DNA of 64,000 nt from Gemmata sp. (GCA_025055115.1 JANWYJ010000070.1:1-64000); one strand, 5' to 3'. Counted from the first letter of the stretch, positions 29,162-38,737 are shown. The notes: generated by a model not told the origin, from the letters alone. Program-made: numbers and translations.

Positions 29162-30598
29162 ATGGCCCGGTTTTTCAAGTACAAATCGCCCGCGGAACTG
29201 CAAGCGGAAAACCTCCGGCTGGGTATCGATCTTCGCTTCACCGACGATCTGTCCCCCCTGTTTCAACCCCTCACGATTGGGCCACGGACCCTCGGCAACC
29301 GCTGGTGCGTTCATCCGATGGAAGGCTGCGATGGCCAACACGATGGTTCTCCGGGCGAACTGACATTGCGCCGCTGGATTCGCTTTGGAGCTGGCGGCGC
29401 CAAGCTCATTTGGGGCGAGGCCTGCGCCATCACGAATGAATCCCGGGCTACTCCCCGGCAGATCATGTTGAACGAATCGACCCAAGGGGCTTTCGCTCGT
29501 CTGGTCGAGGCCTGCCGCCAAGCGCATCGCGACGCCAACGGTACCGATTCCGATCTGCTCGTCGGTTTGCAACTGACGCACTCCGGGCGGTACAGTCATC
29601 CCCGGCCGATCATCGCAACCCACGACCCCATCCTTGATCCACGAACCATCGCCAACAAAGCGACCGGCGAACGCATCACCCCTGACTATCCGCTGATCTC
29701 CGACGATGAGTTGCAACGGCTGATCGACGATTATGTGCGTGTGGCGAAGTTGGCGGTCGACGTGGGCTTCGATTTTGTCGACATCAAGCAATGTCACCGG
29801 TATTTGCTCAGTGAATTGTTGGGGGCGCGGAATCGCCCGGGCCGTTATGGGGGTAGCTACGAGAACCGCACACGGTTTGCCCGCGAAACGATTCAAGCTG
29901 TCCGGGCTGCTGTGCCCCGGCATATTCTCATTGCCACGCGCGTCAACATTTTCGACGGTATTCCCTTTCACAAAGACGCCAACGACATTGGCGTACCCGA
30001 TGCGCATCAATTGCCGCTGGTCAACGGTTGGGGAATGTCGGAAAACGATCCGTTCAGCGTCGATTTGACGGAACCGTTGCGGTGGATTGCCGAAATGCAG
30101 ACGCTGGGTGTGACGCTGGTGAATACCTCGATGGGTAACCCCTACGCGCAACCGCATTATGGTCGGCCTTTCGAGTATCCCCCGTTGGATGGTTACGAAT
30201 CCCCCGAACATCCTCTTGTCGGTGTCGACCGTCACTTCCGAGCAACCGCCACGATCCAGCAGGCCTTCCCCAACCTGGCTGTCGTCGGCACAGGTTACAG
30301 CTACTTGCAGGAGTTTTTGCCCCAAGCGGCCGCAGCGAACGTCCGCGATGGCCGCGTCAGTATCGTGGGGGTGGGGCGAGCCACCCTCGCCCAACCGGAT
30401 TGGGTCCGGCAACTGCTGGATCACGGCAAGCTCGATCGCAAGCGCGTCTGCCGCACGTTCAGTTACTGCACCGCGCTAATGCGGACCAAGGAGCACCCCC
30501 TGGGGCAATTCCCCACCGGATGCCCACCATTCGACAAAGAGGCCTACGGCGAAATCTGGAAAGAGGCGCAGCAAATTCACTCGAAAAAACCGATCTAG
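29162..30598 (+). CDS. Old Yellow Enzyme-family NADH:flavin oxidoreductase
   Basis: A 478-aa TIM-barrel flavoprotein. Recognisable parts are PLTIGPRTLGNRWCVHPMEG, GLQLTHSGRYSHP with the substrate-binding histidine, and DFVDIKQCHRYLLSELL, which replaces the usual DGVEIHGAHGYLL. It lacks the C-terminal FAD/NAD domain of dienoyl-CoA reductases. Cysteines in CRTFSYCTALMR and the following GCPPFD might hold a metal cluster, but the spacing differs from the usual 4Fe-4S motif. The start at 29162 follows GGAG. The substrate is unknown. Confidence 0.88.
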   Translation: MARFFKYKSPAELQAENLRLGIDLRFTDDLSPLFQPLTIGPRTLGNRWCVHPMEGCDGQHDGSPGELTLRRWIRFGAGGAKLIWGEACAITNESRATPRQIMLNESTQGAFARLVEACRQAHRDANGTDSDLLVGLQLTHSGRYSHPRPIIATHDPILDPRTIANKATGERITPDYPLISDDELQRLIDDYVRVAKLAVDVGFDFVDIKQCHRYLLSELLGARNRPGRYGGSYENRTRFARETIQAVRAAVPRHILIATRVNIFDGIPFHKDANDIGVPDAHQLPLVNGWGMSENDPFSVDLTEPLRWIAEMQTLGVTLVNTSMGNPYAQPHYGRPFEYPPLDGYESPEHPLVGVDRHFRATATIQQAFPNLAVVGTGYSYLQEFLPQAAAANVRDGRVSIVGVGRATLAQPDWVRQLLDHGKLDRKRVCRTFSYCTALMRTKEHPLGQFPTGCPPFDKEAYGEIWKEAQQIHSKKPI

Positions 30599-30739
30599 CC
30601 GGTGGGGTGGGTTGCAGGGTACGATCCTGCCCGTCGTTGCGATGTGCTCTGTGGTTTGCTCGGTCGAGCCAGGCTCTGTTGCCCCCTCCCACCACTGCCA
30701 CCGACCGCAGTGTAGGAGCCGCATCCTCGCCACCCTCAG

Positions 30740-30781
30740 AATTACCATTAGTGCTCATCTGATTACCATCAGTGTTCATCT
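30740..30781. repeat. 21-bp tandem duplication
   Basis: Two adjacent units (30740-30760 and 30761-30781) share ATTACCAT and TCATCT with a few mismatches. They lie in the gap between the oxidoreductase and the aldolase gene, about 60 bp upstream of the aldolase start. Confidence 0.75.
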
Positions 30782-30842
30782 GAACGACAGCGCGTACCGC
30801 AAGCGGGTGCCTCGTGCGGCCTCTTCCACTACAACTGCCCTC

Positions 30843-31637
30843 ATGCGTACCAACACTGTGAAGCGTTTGTTGAAAGCGGGGAAGCCCGCCGTGGGCACCT
30901 GGCTTTCGCTAGGCAATATCACCGCAGCGCGATTCCTGGCCCGTATGGGCTTCGATTGGCTGACGGTCGATGTCGAACACTCCCTGGTCAGCGTCGAAAC
31001 GATGACGCACATGCTGGCGGCCATTGCCGATGCGGGATGTGTGCCGCTGGCGCGCGTTCCCAGTAACCGCCACGATCACATCAAGCGGGTTCTCGATAAC
31101 GGCGGCTATGGAATTGTCGTTCCGATGGTTCTGTCGCGGCAAGAATCACTCGATGCCGTCAGCGCCTGCCTGTATCCACCGCAGGGAACCCGCAGTGTGG
31201 GTGGGAGCGTCCATGCTCTCAACTTCGCCACAACCCCGGCCGACTACTATGCGAAAGCCAATGAGGAAATCCTCATCATCCTGCAATGTGAACACATCCA
31301 CGCCGTTCGGCACTTTGATGACGTGTATGGCGTTTCCGGGGTGGATGCCATCTTTGTGGGGCCGAACGATCTGGCGGCCAGTATGCGGCAAGCCGATGGC
31401 CGGCCGCCATCGGCGGAGGAGTTCCGCCAAGTTCTGGCCGACATCCTAGCGGGCTGTAAGCGTCTGGGTATTCCTGCGGGCATTCACACGTTCAGTATCG
31501 ACGAAGCCAAGATGCGTATCGCCGAAGGCTGGCAATTCATCGCCATCAACAGCGAGTTGAAGTTCATGAGTGAAGGAGCCAAACAGGTGGTGGACGCCCT
31601 GGGATTGGGCCGCGGCGGCGATTTAGCCAAATACTGA
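30843..31637 (+). CDS. HpcH/HpaI-family aldolase
   Basis: A 264-aa class II (metal-dependent) pyruvate aldolase-like protein. Family motifs are GTWLSLGNITAARFLARMGF, DWLTVDVEHS, the metal-ligand region ILIILQCEH, and IFVGPNDLAASM. Such enzymes cleave or form 2-keto-3-deoxy acids, e.g. 2-dehydro-3-deoxyglucarate or 4-hydroxy-2-oxoheptanedioate, but the substrate cannot be read from sequence. The ATG at 30843 begins the conserved domain. It precedes a DapA-type gene by about 90 bp on the same strand. Confidence 0.9.
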   Translation: MRTNTVKRLLKAGKPAVGTWLSLGNITAARFLARMGFDWLTVDVEHSLVSVETMTHMLAAIADAGCVPLARVPSNRHDHIKRVLDNGGYGIVVPMVLSRQESLDAVSACLYPPQGTRSVGGSVHALNFATTPADYYAKANEEILIILQCEHIHAVRHFDDVYGVSGVDAIFVGPNDLAASMRQADGRPPSAEEFRQVLADILAGCKRLGIPAGIHTFSIDEAKMRIAEGWQFIAINSELKFMSEGAKQVVDALGLGRGGDLAKY

Positions 31638-31727
31638 TGGCGGCGCAGGCCCGACCAATTGTCCATCACCATGCGGATTCGTAACCTAGTTCTCTTCGAG
31701 GCTTTCTTGTTCGCGCCGAGGTTTGCT

Positions 31728-32627
31728 ATGGCTGCCACCCGCGGGGAATTGTTTGCCGGTGTTACTGTGGCGCTGGTGACGCCCTTCAAAAATGGCGAAG
31801 TGGATTGGGACGAATTGGGACGCCTGGTCGATTGGCACTGCGAACAAGGCACCGATGCACTGGCCCCCTGCGGCACCACGGGCGAATCCCCCACCCTGAC
31901 ACACGACGAAAACGAACGAGTGGTAGCGTTCGTTTGCGAGCGGGCGCGGGGACGGACAAAAGTCATGGCTGGCACTGGATCGAATTCCACCGCGGAAGCT
32001 GTCCGCATGACCAAAGCCGCCCACAAAGCCGGCGCTGATGGCACCCTGCAAGTGGGGCCGTACTACAACAAACCCACGCAGGAAGGCTACTTCCGCCATT
32101 TTGCCACCATCGCCGAAGCCACGGATTTGCCGATTGTTGTTTACAACATCCCGGGGCGCACCGGGGGGAATATTCTTCCGGAAACGATGGCCCGAATGGC
32201 CGAAAAGTGCCCGACGATCGTTGCGGTCAAAGAAGCCACCGGTTCGCTCGATCAGGCCTCGCAAATCGCTGCCTTGTGCGATCTGACGATTCTCAGCGGC
32301 GACGATAGTCTCACCTTACCACTGATGAGTATTGGCGGAAAAGGTGTTGTCAGCGTGGTCGGCAACATCGTTCCGCAAGATATGATGGCCCTGGTGCGGG
32401 CCTTCGCCGCCGGCCAGTTCGATGACGCTCTCCGCTGGCATCGGAAGTTGTTCCCTCTCTGCCGCGATATGCTCGGTGTCGCTACCAACCCCATCCCGGT
32501 GAAAACGGCCATGAAGTTGCTAGGGCGCGGCAATGGCGAGCTGCGCCTGCCGCTGTGCCCGCTCGATGCCGCCCAGGAAGCCAAAATCCGGCAAACGTTG
32601 ATCCATTACGGCCTGCTGAAAGCCTGA
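31728..32627 (+). CDS. dapA: 4-hydroxy-tetrahydrodipicolinate synthase (DapA family)
   Basis: A 299-aa Schiff-base aldolase. The Thr-Thr pair is in [12 protein letters not shown], the active-site tyrosine in [11 protein letters not shown] and the Schiff-base lysine in IVAVKEATG. Length and motifs fit DapA, which condenses pyruvate with aspartate semialdehyde in lysine and diaminopimelate synthesis. Because it sits beside another pyruvate aldolase, a catabolic keto-acid role remains possible. GAGG lies upstream of the chosen ATG. Confidence 0.9.
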   Translation: MAATRGELFAGVTVALVTPFKNGEVDWDELGRLVDWHCEQGTDALAPCGTTGESPTLTHDENERVVAFVCERARGRTKVMAGTGSNSTAEAVRMTKAAHKAGADGTLQVGPYYNKPTQEGYFRHFATIAEATDLPIVVYNIPGRTGGNILPETMARMAEKCPTIVAVKEATGSLDQASQIAALCDLTILSGDDSLTLPLMSIGGKGVVSVVGNIVPQDMMALVRAFAAGQFDDALRWHRKLFPLCRDMLGVATNPIPVKTAMKLLGRGNGELRLPLCPLDAAQEAKIRQTLIHYGLLKA

Positions 32628-32657
32628 AACCCCCACTGCTGGCCGAAACCAACGACC

Positions 32658-32767
32658 CGCGCCATGCCCTCACAGCACTGACAAACCATCACAGTTGGTT
32701 ACGTTATTGACCCAGCTATTCTTAAAGACAACGCGCCATGCCCTCACAGCTCTGACGAACCCTCACA
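32658..32767. repeat. Paired 36-bp direct repeats, period 74
   Basis: Copies lie at 32658-32693 and 32732-32767 with three mismatches, sharing CGCGCCATGCCCTCACAGC. The 38-bp spacer is unrelated. The pair begins 30 bp after the dapA stop codon. Confidence 0.9.
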
Positions 32768-32834
32768 CCCCTGAGCCAATTTGGCGCTTTTCGCGGCAGG
32801 CAAATCGCGGCGCCAGCACATGCTGGTTGAACCG

Positions 32835-33362
32835 TTACGCCCCATCGGGGGTTTCCGGGAAACGGCTAGGATCCGGGGGCAAATTGAACACTAACTCCGG
32901 GAAATGCTCCACCAGATAGTGGACGACACGACGCACCGATAGCACCCCCACCGGCCGGCCCACTTCATCAACCACCGGCAAATGTCGATACCCGCCCTTC
33001 TGCATCCGCTTGATCGCGGTCCGCACCGAATCTTTGGGCGACACCGTCACTGGCTGAGGTGTCATCACCTGTCCGATCGCAGTTTCGAACGCCACGCCCG
33101 GCCACAGGATGCGCGTCAACAAGTCGCGTTCGGTGAAGATGCCCACCAACAGGCGCTGCTGCGTCACCAACAAACAACCCACATTCGCTTCCCGCAGTAG
33201 CGTCACCGCCTGGGCCACTGTCTGGTCGACGGCGATGGTCTGTGGCGGCGCCGGTTCCAGCCGCGAAACACTATCGACGCGCAGATTCCGCGACAACTCC
33301 ATCGGATAAAGGCCGATGGATGGTCGTGGTGCCGATCGTCGCGGTTGGGGTGCAAAACTCAT
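32835..33362 (-). CDS. Tandem CBS-domain protein
   Basis: A 175-aa protein made of two CBS domains (TIAVDQTVAQAVTLLREANV with LVGIFTERDLL, and VTVSPKDSVRTAIKRMQKGG with RPVGVLSVRRVVHYL). Such stand-alone pairs bind adenine nucleotides and act as regulators. Downstream of the second domain is a short tail (LPPDPSRFPE). The start is uncertain: ATG at 33360-33362 has only GTGAG upstream, and an internal methionine (MELSRN) is also possible. Confidence 0.88.
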   Translation of the reverse strand: MSFAPQPRRSAPRPSIGLYPMELSRNLRVDSVSRLEPAPPQTIAVDQTVAQAVTLLREANVGCLLVTQQRLLVGIFTERDLLTRILWPGVAFETAIGQVMTPQPVTVSPKDSVRTAIKRMQKGGYRHLPVVDEVGRPVGVLSVRRVVHYLVEHFPELVFNLPPDPSRFPETPDGA

Positions 33363-33653
33363 GTAACAGCTCACGGGCGATTAGGCCCGGCGCGAACCGG
33401 AATTAATTGAACCTCAACATCCATTTAGCACACTTTGCTCTCTTGTTATTCTCCAAACGCCATCGATTCGGACAAGGCCAACTGACGGGCCGCCCGCCAA
33501 TGGCCATCAGCCGACCCGACGCCCCCGCCCAGGTCTGCTGCGGGATGAAGCCGCCGCTTGGCATCCGAGAACCTGAACCTGGCCGACCCGAAGTTCCGAA
33601 CCTGTCGCGAAGTGCTACAATTGAGGCATCCTTCGTTCTTTGAGGATAGGCCG

Positions 33654-34502
33654 GTGCCTGCGCCCGAACGCATGTTGACCCATCTGCGGCATGCCATCAC
33701 CTTGGTTCGCGGCACACGCGGTCGCCGCGGTCATACTGTCTGGCTGGAGAATTGCACGGAAGTGTTGGTCGCCGGCGACCTGCATGGGCAGGTACCCCAC
33801 TTTCAGTTGCTTCTCAAAGCTGCCGATTTAGCCCACCATCCCCGCCGGCATTTGGTCTTGCAAGAACTTATCCACGGAAAATACCGCTACCCCCATGGCG
33901 GCGACAAATCGCACCAATTGGTGGATTTGTTTGCCGCCCTCAAGGGACAATTTCCCCACCAGGTCCACTATCTGCCAGGCAATCACGAATTGGCCCAATG
34001 GACGAACCGTCCGGTGATGAAAGCCGACGAGAACCAAAATGCATTATTCCGCGAAGGGGTGCTCGAAGCCTACGGGCCGACGTATGGCCCGCAGATTTAC
34101 GAAACCTATCTGGAATTATTCCGCTGTCTGCCGGTTGCTCTGCGAACGCCCAACAACGTTCTCATCACACACAGCCTTCCGGCGACCCGATCACTACCAC
34201 TGTTTGACCCCCGAAAACTCGAACGCGACAACTACGACAGCGAGGACCTAGAACCTGGTGGTTCGATCCACAGCCTGCTGTGGGGGCGCGATACCAGCCC
34301 CGACGCGGCAGCCAACTTTCTTCGCAAAATGGGCTGCGATTGGCTCGTCAGCGGCCACATCCCCTGCCCCGAGGGTTTCGCCGTGCCCAACGATCGGCAA
34401 GTGATTGTCGATTGCGCCGAATCCCCCGGTGGCTATGTGTTGTTTCCCGCAGATCGCCCACTGACCCATCAGGACTTGGTGGCCGGCCTGAGAACCATCT
34501 AA
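33654..34502 (+). CDS. Calcineurin-like metallophosphoesterase
   Basis: A 282-aa phosphoesterase. The metal motifs are GDLHG (in VLVAGDLHGQV), GNHE (in YLPGNHELAQW), THS and SGHIPCPEG, which match the PPP-like superfamily with two metals. The substrate is unknown. I place the start at GTG 33654, preceded by GAGGATAGG; the frame stays open upstream to a TTG at 33558, and an ATG at 33672 is another choice. The methyltransferase gene follows on the same strand. Confidence 0.85.
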   Translation: MPAPERMLTHLRHAITLVRGTRGRRGHTVWLENCTEVLVAGDLHGQVPHFQLLLKAADLAHHPRRHLVLQELIHGKYRYPHGGDKSHQLVDLFAALKGQFPHQVHYLPGNHELAQWTNRPVMKADENQNALFREGVLEAYGPTYGPQIYETYLELFRCLPVALRTPNNVLITHSLPATRSLPLFDPRKLERDNYDSEDLEPGGSIHSLLWGRDTSPDAAANFLRKMGCDWLVSGHIPCPEGFAVPNDRQVIVDCAESPGGYVLFPADRPLTHQDLVAGLRTI

Positions 34503-34515
34503 AACACCCCGGTTG

Positions 34516-34570
34516 CCATGAAGATGTCAACGTTGCTGACTTCCCATGAAGGTGTCAACGTTGCTGACTT
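34516..34570. repeat. 27-bp repeats, period 28
   Basis: Near-identical units lie at 34516-34542 and 34544-34570 (one mismatch), each containing GTGTCAACGTTGCTGACTT or its variant. They fall between the metallophosphoesterase stop and the methyltransferase start. Confidence 0.9.
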
Positions 34571-34605
34571 CGTCATCATCGGTCCCTCGTTGAGTCGTCT
34601 TGCCC

Positions 34606-35307
34606 ATGCCGCCGCGTTTCCATCGCACGCCTCCTGAACTGGTCACCGAAACGGTCCACGAAACGGTGTTTGTGGGGGATTACACCTTCCGGATTCAGCG
34701 TCCGGCGACGGCTGACCAACTGCTGGATCATCCGTGGTGCCGCTCGGCGTATGTGGCTGACGAATATGTTCCTTATTGGCCAACACTCTGGCCGAGTGCC
34801 CGCATGTTGGCCAAAGCGGTTCTCCGGGAACCGTGGGAACGCTACCCCCAACCGGTGGAAGTACTCGAAATCGGTTGTGGTTTGGGGCTGGCCGGGATTG
34901 CCGGTCTGGCCCGTGGTTTACACGTCACGTTTTCCGATGTCGATGAAACCGCTTTGGCGTTTGCCGCGGCCAATGCCCAGCTCAATGGCTTCAGGACAGG
35001 GTATCGCACGCAGTTACTGGATTTTCGCTGCCCACCCCGGAATCGGCGGTTCCCAGTGGTGATCGGCTCGGATTTGATGTACGAAGAGCGGCTCGTCGAT
35101 CCGCTTGTCGCCTTGCTCGCAGCGGTTTTAGCCCCCGGAGGGGTCTGTTGGATTGCCGATCCAGATCGCCTTCCGGCCCGTGTTTTTCGCTGGAAGCTCG
35201 AAGAAGCCGGCTACAGCGTGACCACGGAGCTAGTTCGCGCCGGCGAACCGGGGGGTGAACGGACCAAAGGCACACTGTACCGCATCCGACCAGCGCCCAA
35301 GGGATGA
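34606..35307 (+). CDS. Class I SAM-dependent methyltransferase
   Basis: A 233-aa methyltransferase of the group that includes nicotinamide N-methyltransferase and METTL-type protein-lysine methyltransferases. The SAM-binding motif I is VEVLEIGCGLGLAGIAGL, followed by the acidic FSDVDE, and VVIGSDLMYEE corresponds to the (D/N)PPY-like post-motif. PYWPTLWPSA is typical of this group. The substrate is unknown. The ATG at 34606 is preferred over a TTG two codons earlier. The stop codon lies in a direct repeat. Confidence 0.85.
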   Translation: MPPRFHRTPPELVTETVHETVFVGDYTFRIQRPATADQLLDHPWCRSAYVADEYVPYWPTLWPSARMLAKAVLREPWERYPQPVEVLEIGCGLGLAGIAGLARGLHVTFSDVDETALAFAAANAQLNGFRTGYRTQLLDFRCPPRNRRFPVVIGSDLMYEERLVDPLVALLAAVLAPGGVCWIADPDRLPARVFRWKLEEAGYSVTTELVRAGEPGGERTKGTLYRIRPAPKG

Positions 35308-35403
35308 TCCGGACTTCAGAACCTGGCACAAGATATTCGCCGAAACAATAAGTATGCTCATGCCAGGTGCCAAAAGGATGATCCGGACCTCAGAAACTTG
35401 CAC
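35298..35403. repeat. Paired ~32-bp repeats spanning a stop codon, period 73
   Basis: Copies lie at 35298-35329 and 35371-35403, sharing GGATGATCCGGAC and TCAGAA. The first includes the TGA (35305-35307) of the methyltransferase gene. Between them ACCTGGCA (about 35321) and TGCCAGGT (about 35361) form an inverted pair that could fold the spacer into a loop. Confidence 0.9.
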
Positions 35404-35444
35404 ATCACAGCCGACAAAACGGGACCTCGGCCGAGCGGAAAACC

Positions 35445-37091
35445 ATGCTGGCCACATCGACAGAAACACGCAAACTCGTCATAATGCCGAGTATGGAATC
35501 GGATCACGCATCGGCCATTTCCTCCCCCCCCGAGTCGTTGGAGATACCGCGAACGGAAGCGACAAGCCGTGACGCGGCGGCTACCTCATCGCCGGCGGCC
35601 CATCACCGCCCGCCACCCACGGCCGAACAACTCCTGCGCCTCATCGCGAGCGCCCCCCAACCGTGGTTCCCGGCGACCTATGCGGCCCAATGCGGCATCA
35701 ACCGCGACCAGCTGGACGAACCCCTGTTGCAGTTACGCTGGACCGAACTCATCCAAGTGGTCGATTGGGTGCGCGGAGTGGGTCAAGGGTATGAAATCAC
35801 GGACGCGGGCCGCTTGGCCGTCAAGGATGCCGCGGTGATGAATCGCTTCCGGCAGGCGTGGCAAAATGCCTCGACCCCACCTTCGCCCCGAACGACGGAA
35901 GCTGAACCCAACGCCTCACCCTGGCAACCGGAGGCGGAGGCCGACGACGCAGCTCTGAATTTCCGTCCCCCGCTGGTGGTTCCCGTACTGGTACTGGCGA
36001 ATGTTGTGTGGTTTCTAGTCTGTGTCGTGATGAGTCTTCGTCGTGGTTTCACCGTCATGCGGAGCTTGACCGAAGGTCATCGCGACGTGTTGCATGAGTT
36101 GGGCGCAATCATGGGCAGCGATTTGCTCCAGGGGGAGTGGTGGCGCCTACTGACCTGCTGTTTTGTTCACATTGGGGCACTGCACCTGATCGCGAACATG
36201 TTGGCATTGGCGATGATGGGACCGTTGGCCGAATTGCTCTGGGGCCGATGGCGGTTGTTACTCATTTATGCTATTGCCGGTTGGAGTGGTAGTGTTGTGG
36301 CGATGCTGCTGCGCCCCGAGACGCTGCTGGCAGGGGCCTCGGGAGCGATCTGGGGTATCTTAATGTCCTTGTTTGTGTGGCTTTATAGCTACCGCCGCTA
36401 CTTACCGGCCGATGTGGCCACCGATTGGTTCCGCCGGCTGCTCGTCGTGTTTATTCTCAGCGCGGGGGTGAGCTTTCTGCCAGGGATCAGTTGGGAAGGC
36501 CACTTGGGCGGGGGTGTGGCAGGATTCCTGACGGCCGGCCTACTCACCACCGCACGCCGGGGGGACCGCCTGCGGCAAATCAGTGCGTGGTTCCTCATGG
36601 TCCTCCTGCCGGTTTTAGCCGTGGCCGCCCTGGCCGCCGCGATGGATGCCCCGGGTATGGCTGCCTGGCAACAACTGCGAGAACGTGCCGCCCACCAGCA
36701 CGCACTCGAGATCGAACACACCTACAACACCGCCATCGCCCCGCGGCTGGCGGAACTGGCACCGGCCAGACTCAAACCGGAAGAAGCCCAAATAGGCATG
36801 TTGCTGTTGCGGAAACGGTCGCCAGAAAAGATCGCGGCCGCCGAAGCTCAAGTGAAGCACTGGAAAACCCTGGCCGCCACGCTGGTTCAGATCACGTCGC
36901 GGGAACCCACCGGCAACCTCGCCTTTGACCAACAATGCCAACGCATCCACGCTTTCGCCCAAGCCCGCTTGAAGTCCTTCGATCTGCTGCTGGAATTATT
37001 GGCAGCCCCCGAACAACCCGCCGCGGCCCAGTGGGACGCCTGGCGCGCCCAGCAACGTTTTGCCGAGCAATTGTGGCCGCTGCCACCCTGA
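35445..37091 (+). CDS. Rhomboid-family intramembrane serine protease
   Basis: A 548-aa protein. Residues about 60-130 form a cytosolic winged-helix-like region (LIASAPQPWFPATYAAQC ... GYEITDAGRLAV). Six to seven membrane helices follow, with the catalytic serine in LLAGASGAIWG and the catalytic histidine in SWEGHLGGGVAGFL. HIGALHLIANMLAL is the typical helix 2 motif. The C-terminal 150 residues are soluble and helical. The start is unclear: ATG 35445 or ATG 35484. The N-terminal domain fused to a rhomboid core may direct substrate choice. Confidence 0.9.
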   Translation: MLATSTETRKLVIMPSMESDHASAISSPPESLEIPRTEATSRDAAATSSPAAHHRPPPTAEQLLRLIASAPQPWFPATYAAQCGINRDQLDEPLLQLRWTELIQVVDWVRGVGQGYEITDAGRLAVKDAAVMNRFRQAWQNASTPPSPRTTEAEPNASPWQPEAEADDAALNFRPPLVVPVLVLANVVWFLVCVVMSLRRGFTVMRSLTEGHRDVLHELGAIMGSDLLQGEWWRLLTCCFVHIGALHLIANMLALAMMGPLAELLWGRWRLLLIYAIAGWSGSVVAMLLRPETLLAGASGAIWGILMSLFVWLYSYRRYLPADVATDWFRRLLVVFILSAGVSFLPGISWEGHLGGGVAGFLTAGLLTTARRGDRLRQISAWFLMVLLPVLAVAALAAAMDAPGMAAWQQLRERAAHQHALEIEHTYNTAIAPRLAELAPARLKPEEAQIGMLLLRKRSPEKIAAAEAQVKHWKTLAATLVQITSREPTGNLAFDQQCQRIHAFAQARLKSFDLLLELLAAPEQPAAAQWDAWRAQQRFAEQLWPLPP

Positions 37092-37409
37092 CGACAGAGG
37101 ATAGTGGCCATAACGGACGATCTGTAACCGCCCACGACCATCCGTTGCGTCTTCAACAGCGCATGCGAATATCCTGGATAGGATCGGGTACTGAGAGAAG
37201 CCTTCGAAACCAGTCACAGACGGCACACTCTCGGTGGCGTCTATTGGGGTACTGCACTCTCGCATTCGCCGCCGCAGATGACTACAATCTCCGGCGGAAC
37301 GACCACCCATCGGGCACTCGCGGCGAATGATCGTCGGCATGATCGTTGGAATCACCCGCCTTGCGTCCAGGAAAACGCAGGGTTTTCGAGGCAACCTTTG
37401 AGTTATCGC
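37092..37409. other. 318-bp gap upstream of rho
   Basis: This gap holds the leader of the short Rho gene. The Rho frame stays open for 44 codons upstream of the chosen start, but that stretch does not resemble a Rho N-terminal domain. A TACAAT sequence at 37283-37288 is -10-like but lacks a matching -35 box. No repeat was found here, in contrast with many other gaps. Confidence 0.4.
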
Positions 37410-38561
37410 ATGTCGGAACTTGCTGAAACGGCCGCCGGAGTCCTGGAAATTCACACCAAAGGCTATGGTTTTCTCCGGATTCCGGCACGGCATTATGGCT
37501 CCACCCAGCAGGATGTCTACGTCCCCGGACCGCTGATTCACCACTACCGGCTGGCCGAAGGGCTGTGGATTGCCGGACCGCTAGAACCCGTTCGTCGCAG
37601 CCACGGCTTGCGACTGGCCGATATTACGCAGATCGAGGGTGTTGCCGCGAAGGATTTCCGCCGCCGCAACTGGGAAGAACTGACCCCCGTGGATCCGACG
37701 CGGTGGATTCGCCTAGAAACCGGGCCAGAACCTCTGACGACCCGCGTCATGGACCTGTTCACTCCCATTGGCATGGGCCAACGCGGCCTCATCGTCGCCC
37801 CCCCACGCAGCGGCAAAACGGTTCTATTACAACACATCGCCCAAGCCGTTCTCAAAAACTATCCGGCGATGTATGTGATCGTCTTGTTGATCGATGAGCG
37901 GCCCGAAGAAGTCACCGAAATGAGACGGGTGCTTATCGGCCCGCGTTCGGAGGAGAAAAGCCCGCCGAATGTGGAAGTCATCGCTTCCAGTTCCGACCGC
38001 GACACAGCCAATCACATCCGCATTGCCGAGCTGGTCATCGAACGGGCCAAACGGCTCACCGAGTTGGGGCGTGATGTGTTCGTGCTGCTCGATAGCCTGA
38101 CCCGCTTAGCCCGCGCCTACAACAAAACGGCCGGCAGTGGCCGAACCCTCAGTGGCGGCGTCGATTCCAAAGCCCTCGATGTCCCCAAACGACTCTTCGG
38201 GGCCGCTCGCGCCTTCGACGAGGGCGGTTCTCTCACCATTCTCGGTACTGCTCTCATCGAAACCGGTAGCCGCATGGATGAGGTCATCTTTCAGGAGTTC
38301 AAAGGCACCGGCAACATGGAACTGGTGCTCAACCGGCAACTCGCGGAACGTCGCATCTTTCCTGCGATCGACTTAGGCGCTTCGGGCACCCGCAAAGAAG
38401 AGCGGCTGTTACCCCCCGAAATGCTGGAACAAATCACTCTGCTGCGCCGCAGCCTGATGTCGCTGCGCCCGATCGAGGCCATGGAAAGCCTGGTGAAACA
38501 GCTCGCGAAAACCTCCAGCAACGCGGAATTCCTGATGATGGTGAGTAAATTCGTCAAGTGA
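37410..38561 (+). CDS. rho: Transcription termination factor Rho, short form
   Basis: A 383-aa RNA-dependent ATPase. It starts directly with the cold-shock-like RNA-binding domain ([16 protein letters not shown], where GYGFLR is RNP1). The ATPase core has Walker A APPRSGKT (residues 130-137), [24 protein letters not shown] and [14 protein letters not shown]. The N-terminal helical domain of most Rho proteins is absent. The core is intact, so it is likely active, although a second rho elsewhere cannot be excluded. No strong ribosome binding site precedes the ATG. Confidence 0.92.
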   Translation: MSELAETAAGVLEIHTKGYGFLRIPARHYGSTQQDVYVPGPLIHHYRLAEGLWIAGPLEPVRRSHGLRLADITQIEGVAAKDFRRRNWEELTPVDPTRWIRLETGPEPLTTRVMDLFTPIGMGQRGLIVAPPRSGKTVLLQHIAQAVLKNYPAMYVIVLLIDERPEEVTEMRRVLIGPRSEEKSPPNVEVIASSSDRDTANHIRIAELVIERAKRLTELGRDVFVLLDSLTRLARAYNKTAGSGRTLSGGVDSKALDVPKRLFGAARAFDEGGSLTILGTALIETGSRMDEVIFQEFKGTGNMELVLNRQLAERRIFPAIDLGASGTRKEERLLPPEMLEQITLLRRSLMSLRPIEAMESLVKQLAKTSSNAEFLMMVSKFVK

Positions 38562-38594
38562 ACGCGCCCGCGGGGCCGAAAGTGCCCCACGGTG

Positions 38595-38720
38595 CCACAC
38601 GTTCCGCCAGGTTGGCGAGCCGGGGGCTTGGCCGCGTCAGAACCAGTGTCAAGACTTTGACAATACCGCATGTTACGCCAGGTTGGCCAGCGAGGGACCT
38701 TGGCGCACGCCTTCAGCTGG
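38595..38720. repeat. Imperfect direct repeats between rho and ABC permease, period ~71
   Basis: Similar segments centre on CGCCAGGTTGGC (at about 38605 and 38676), with weaker matches on both sides including CTTGG. They fall in the convergent gap between rho and the ABC permease gene and are more diverged than the other pairs. Confidence 0.65.
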
Positions 38721-38737
38721 TCAGAAGGCCGTCCCCT

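Noticed and set aside
29135-30424. 429-codon minus-strand open frame
   Set aside because: It is the antisense shadow of the Old Yellow Enzyme gene and has no recognisable protein features.
32658-32767. Two-repeat mini-CRISPR (36-bp repeats with a 38-bp spacer)
   Set aside because: Repeat and spacer sizes fit, but each locus in the window has a different repeat sequence and there are no cas genes, so it is treated as a locus-specific repeat pair.
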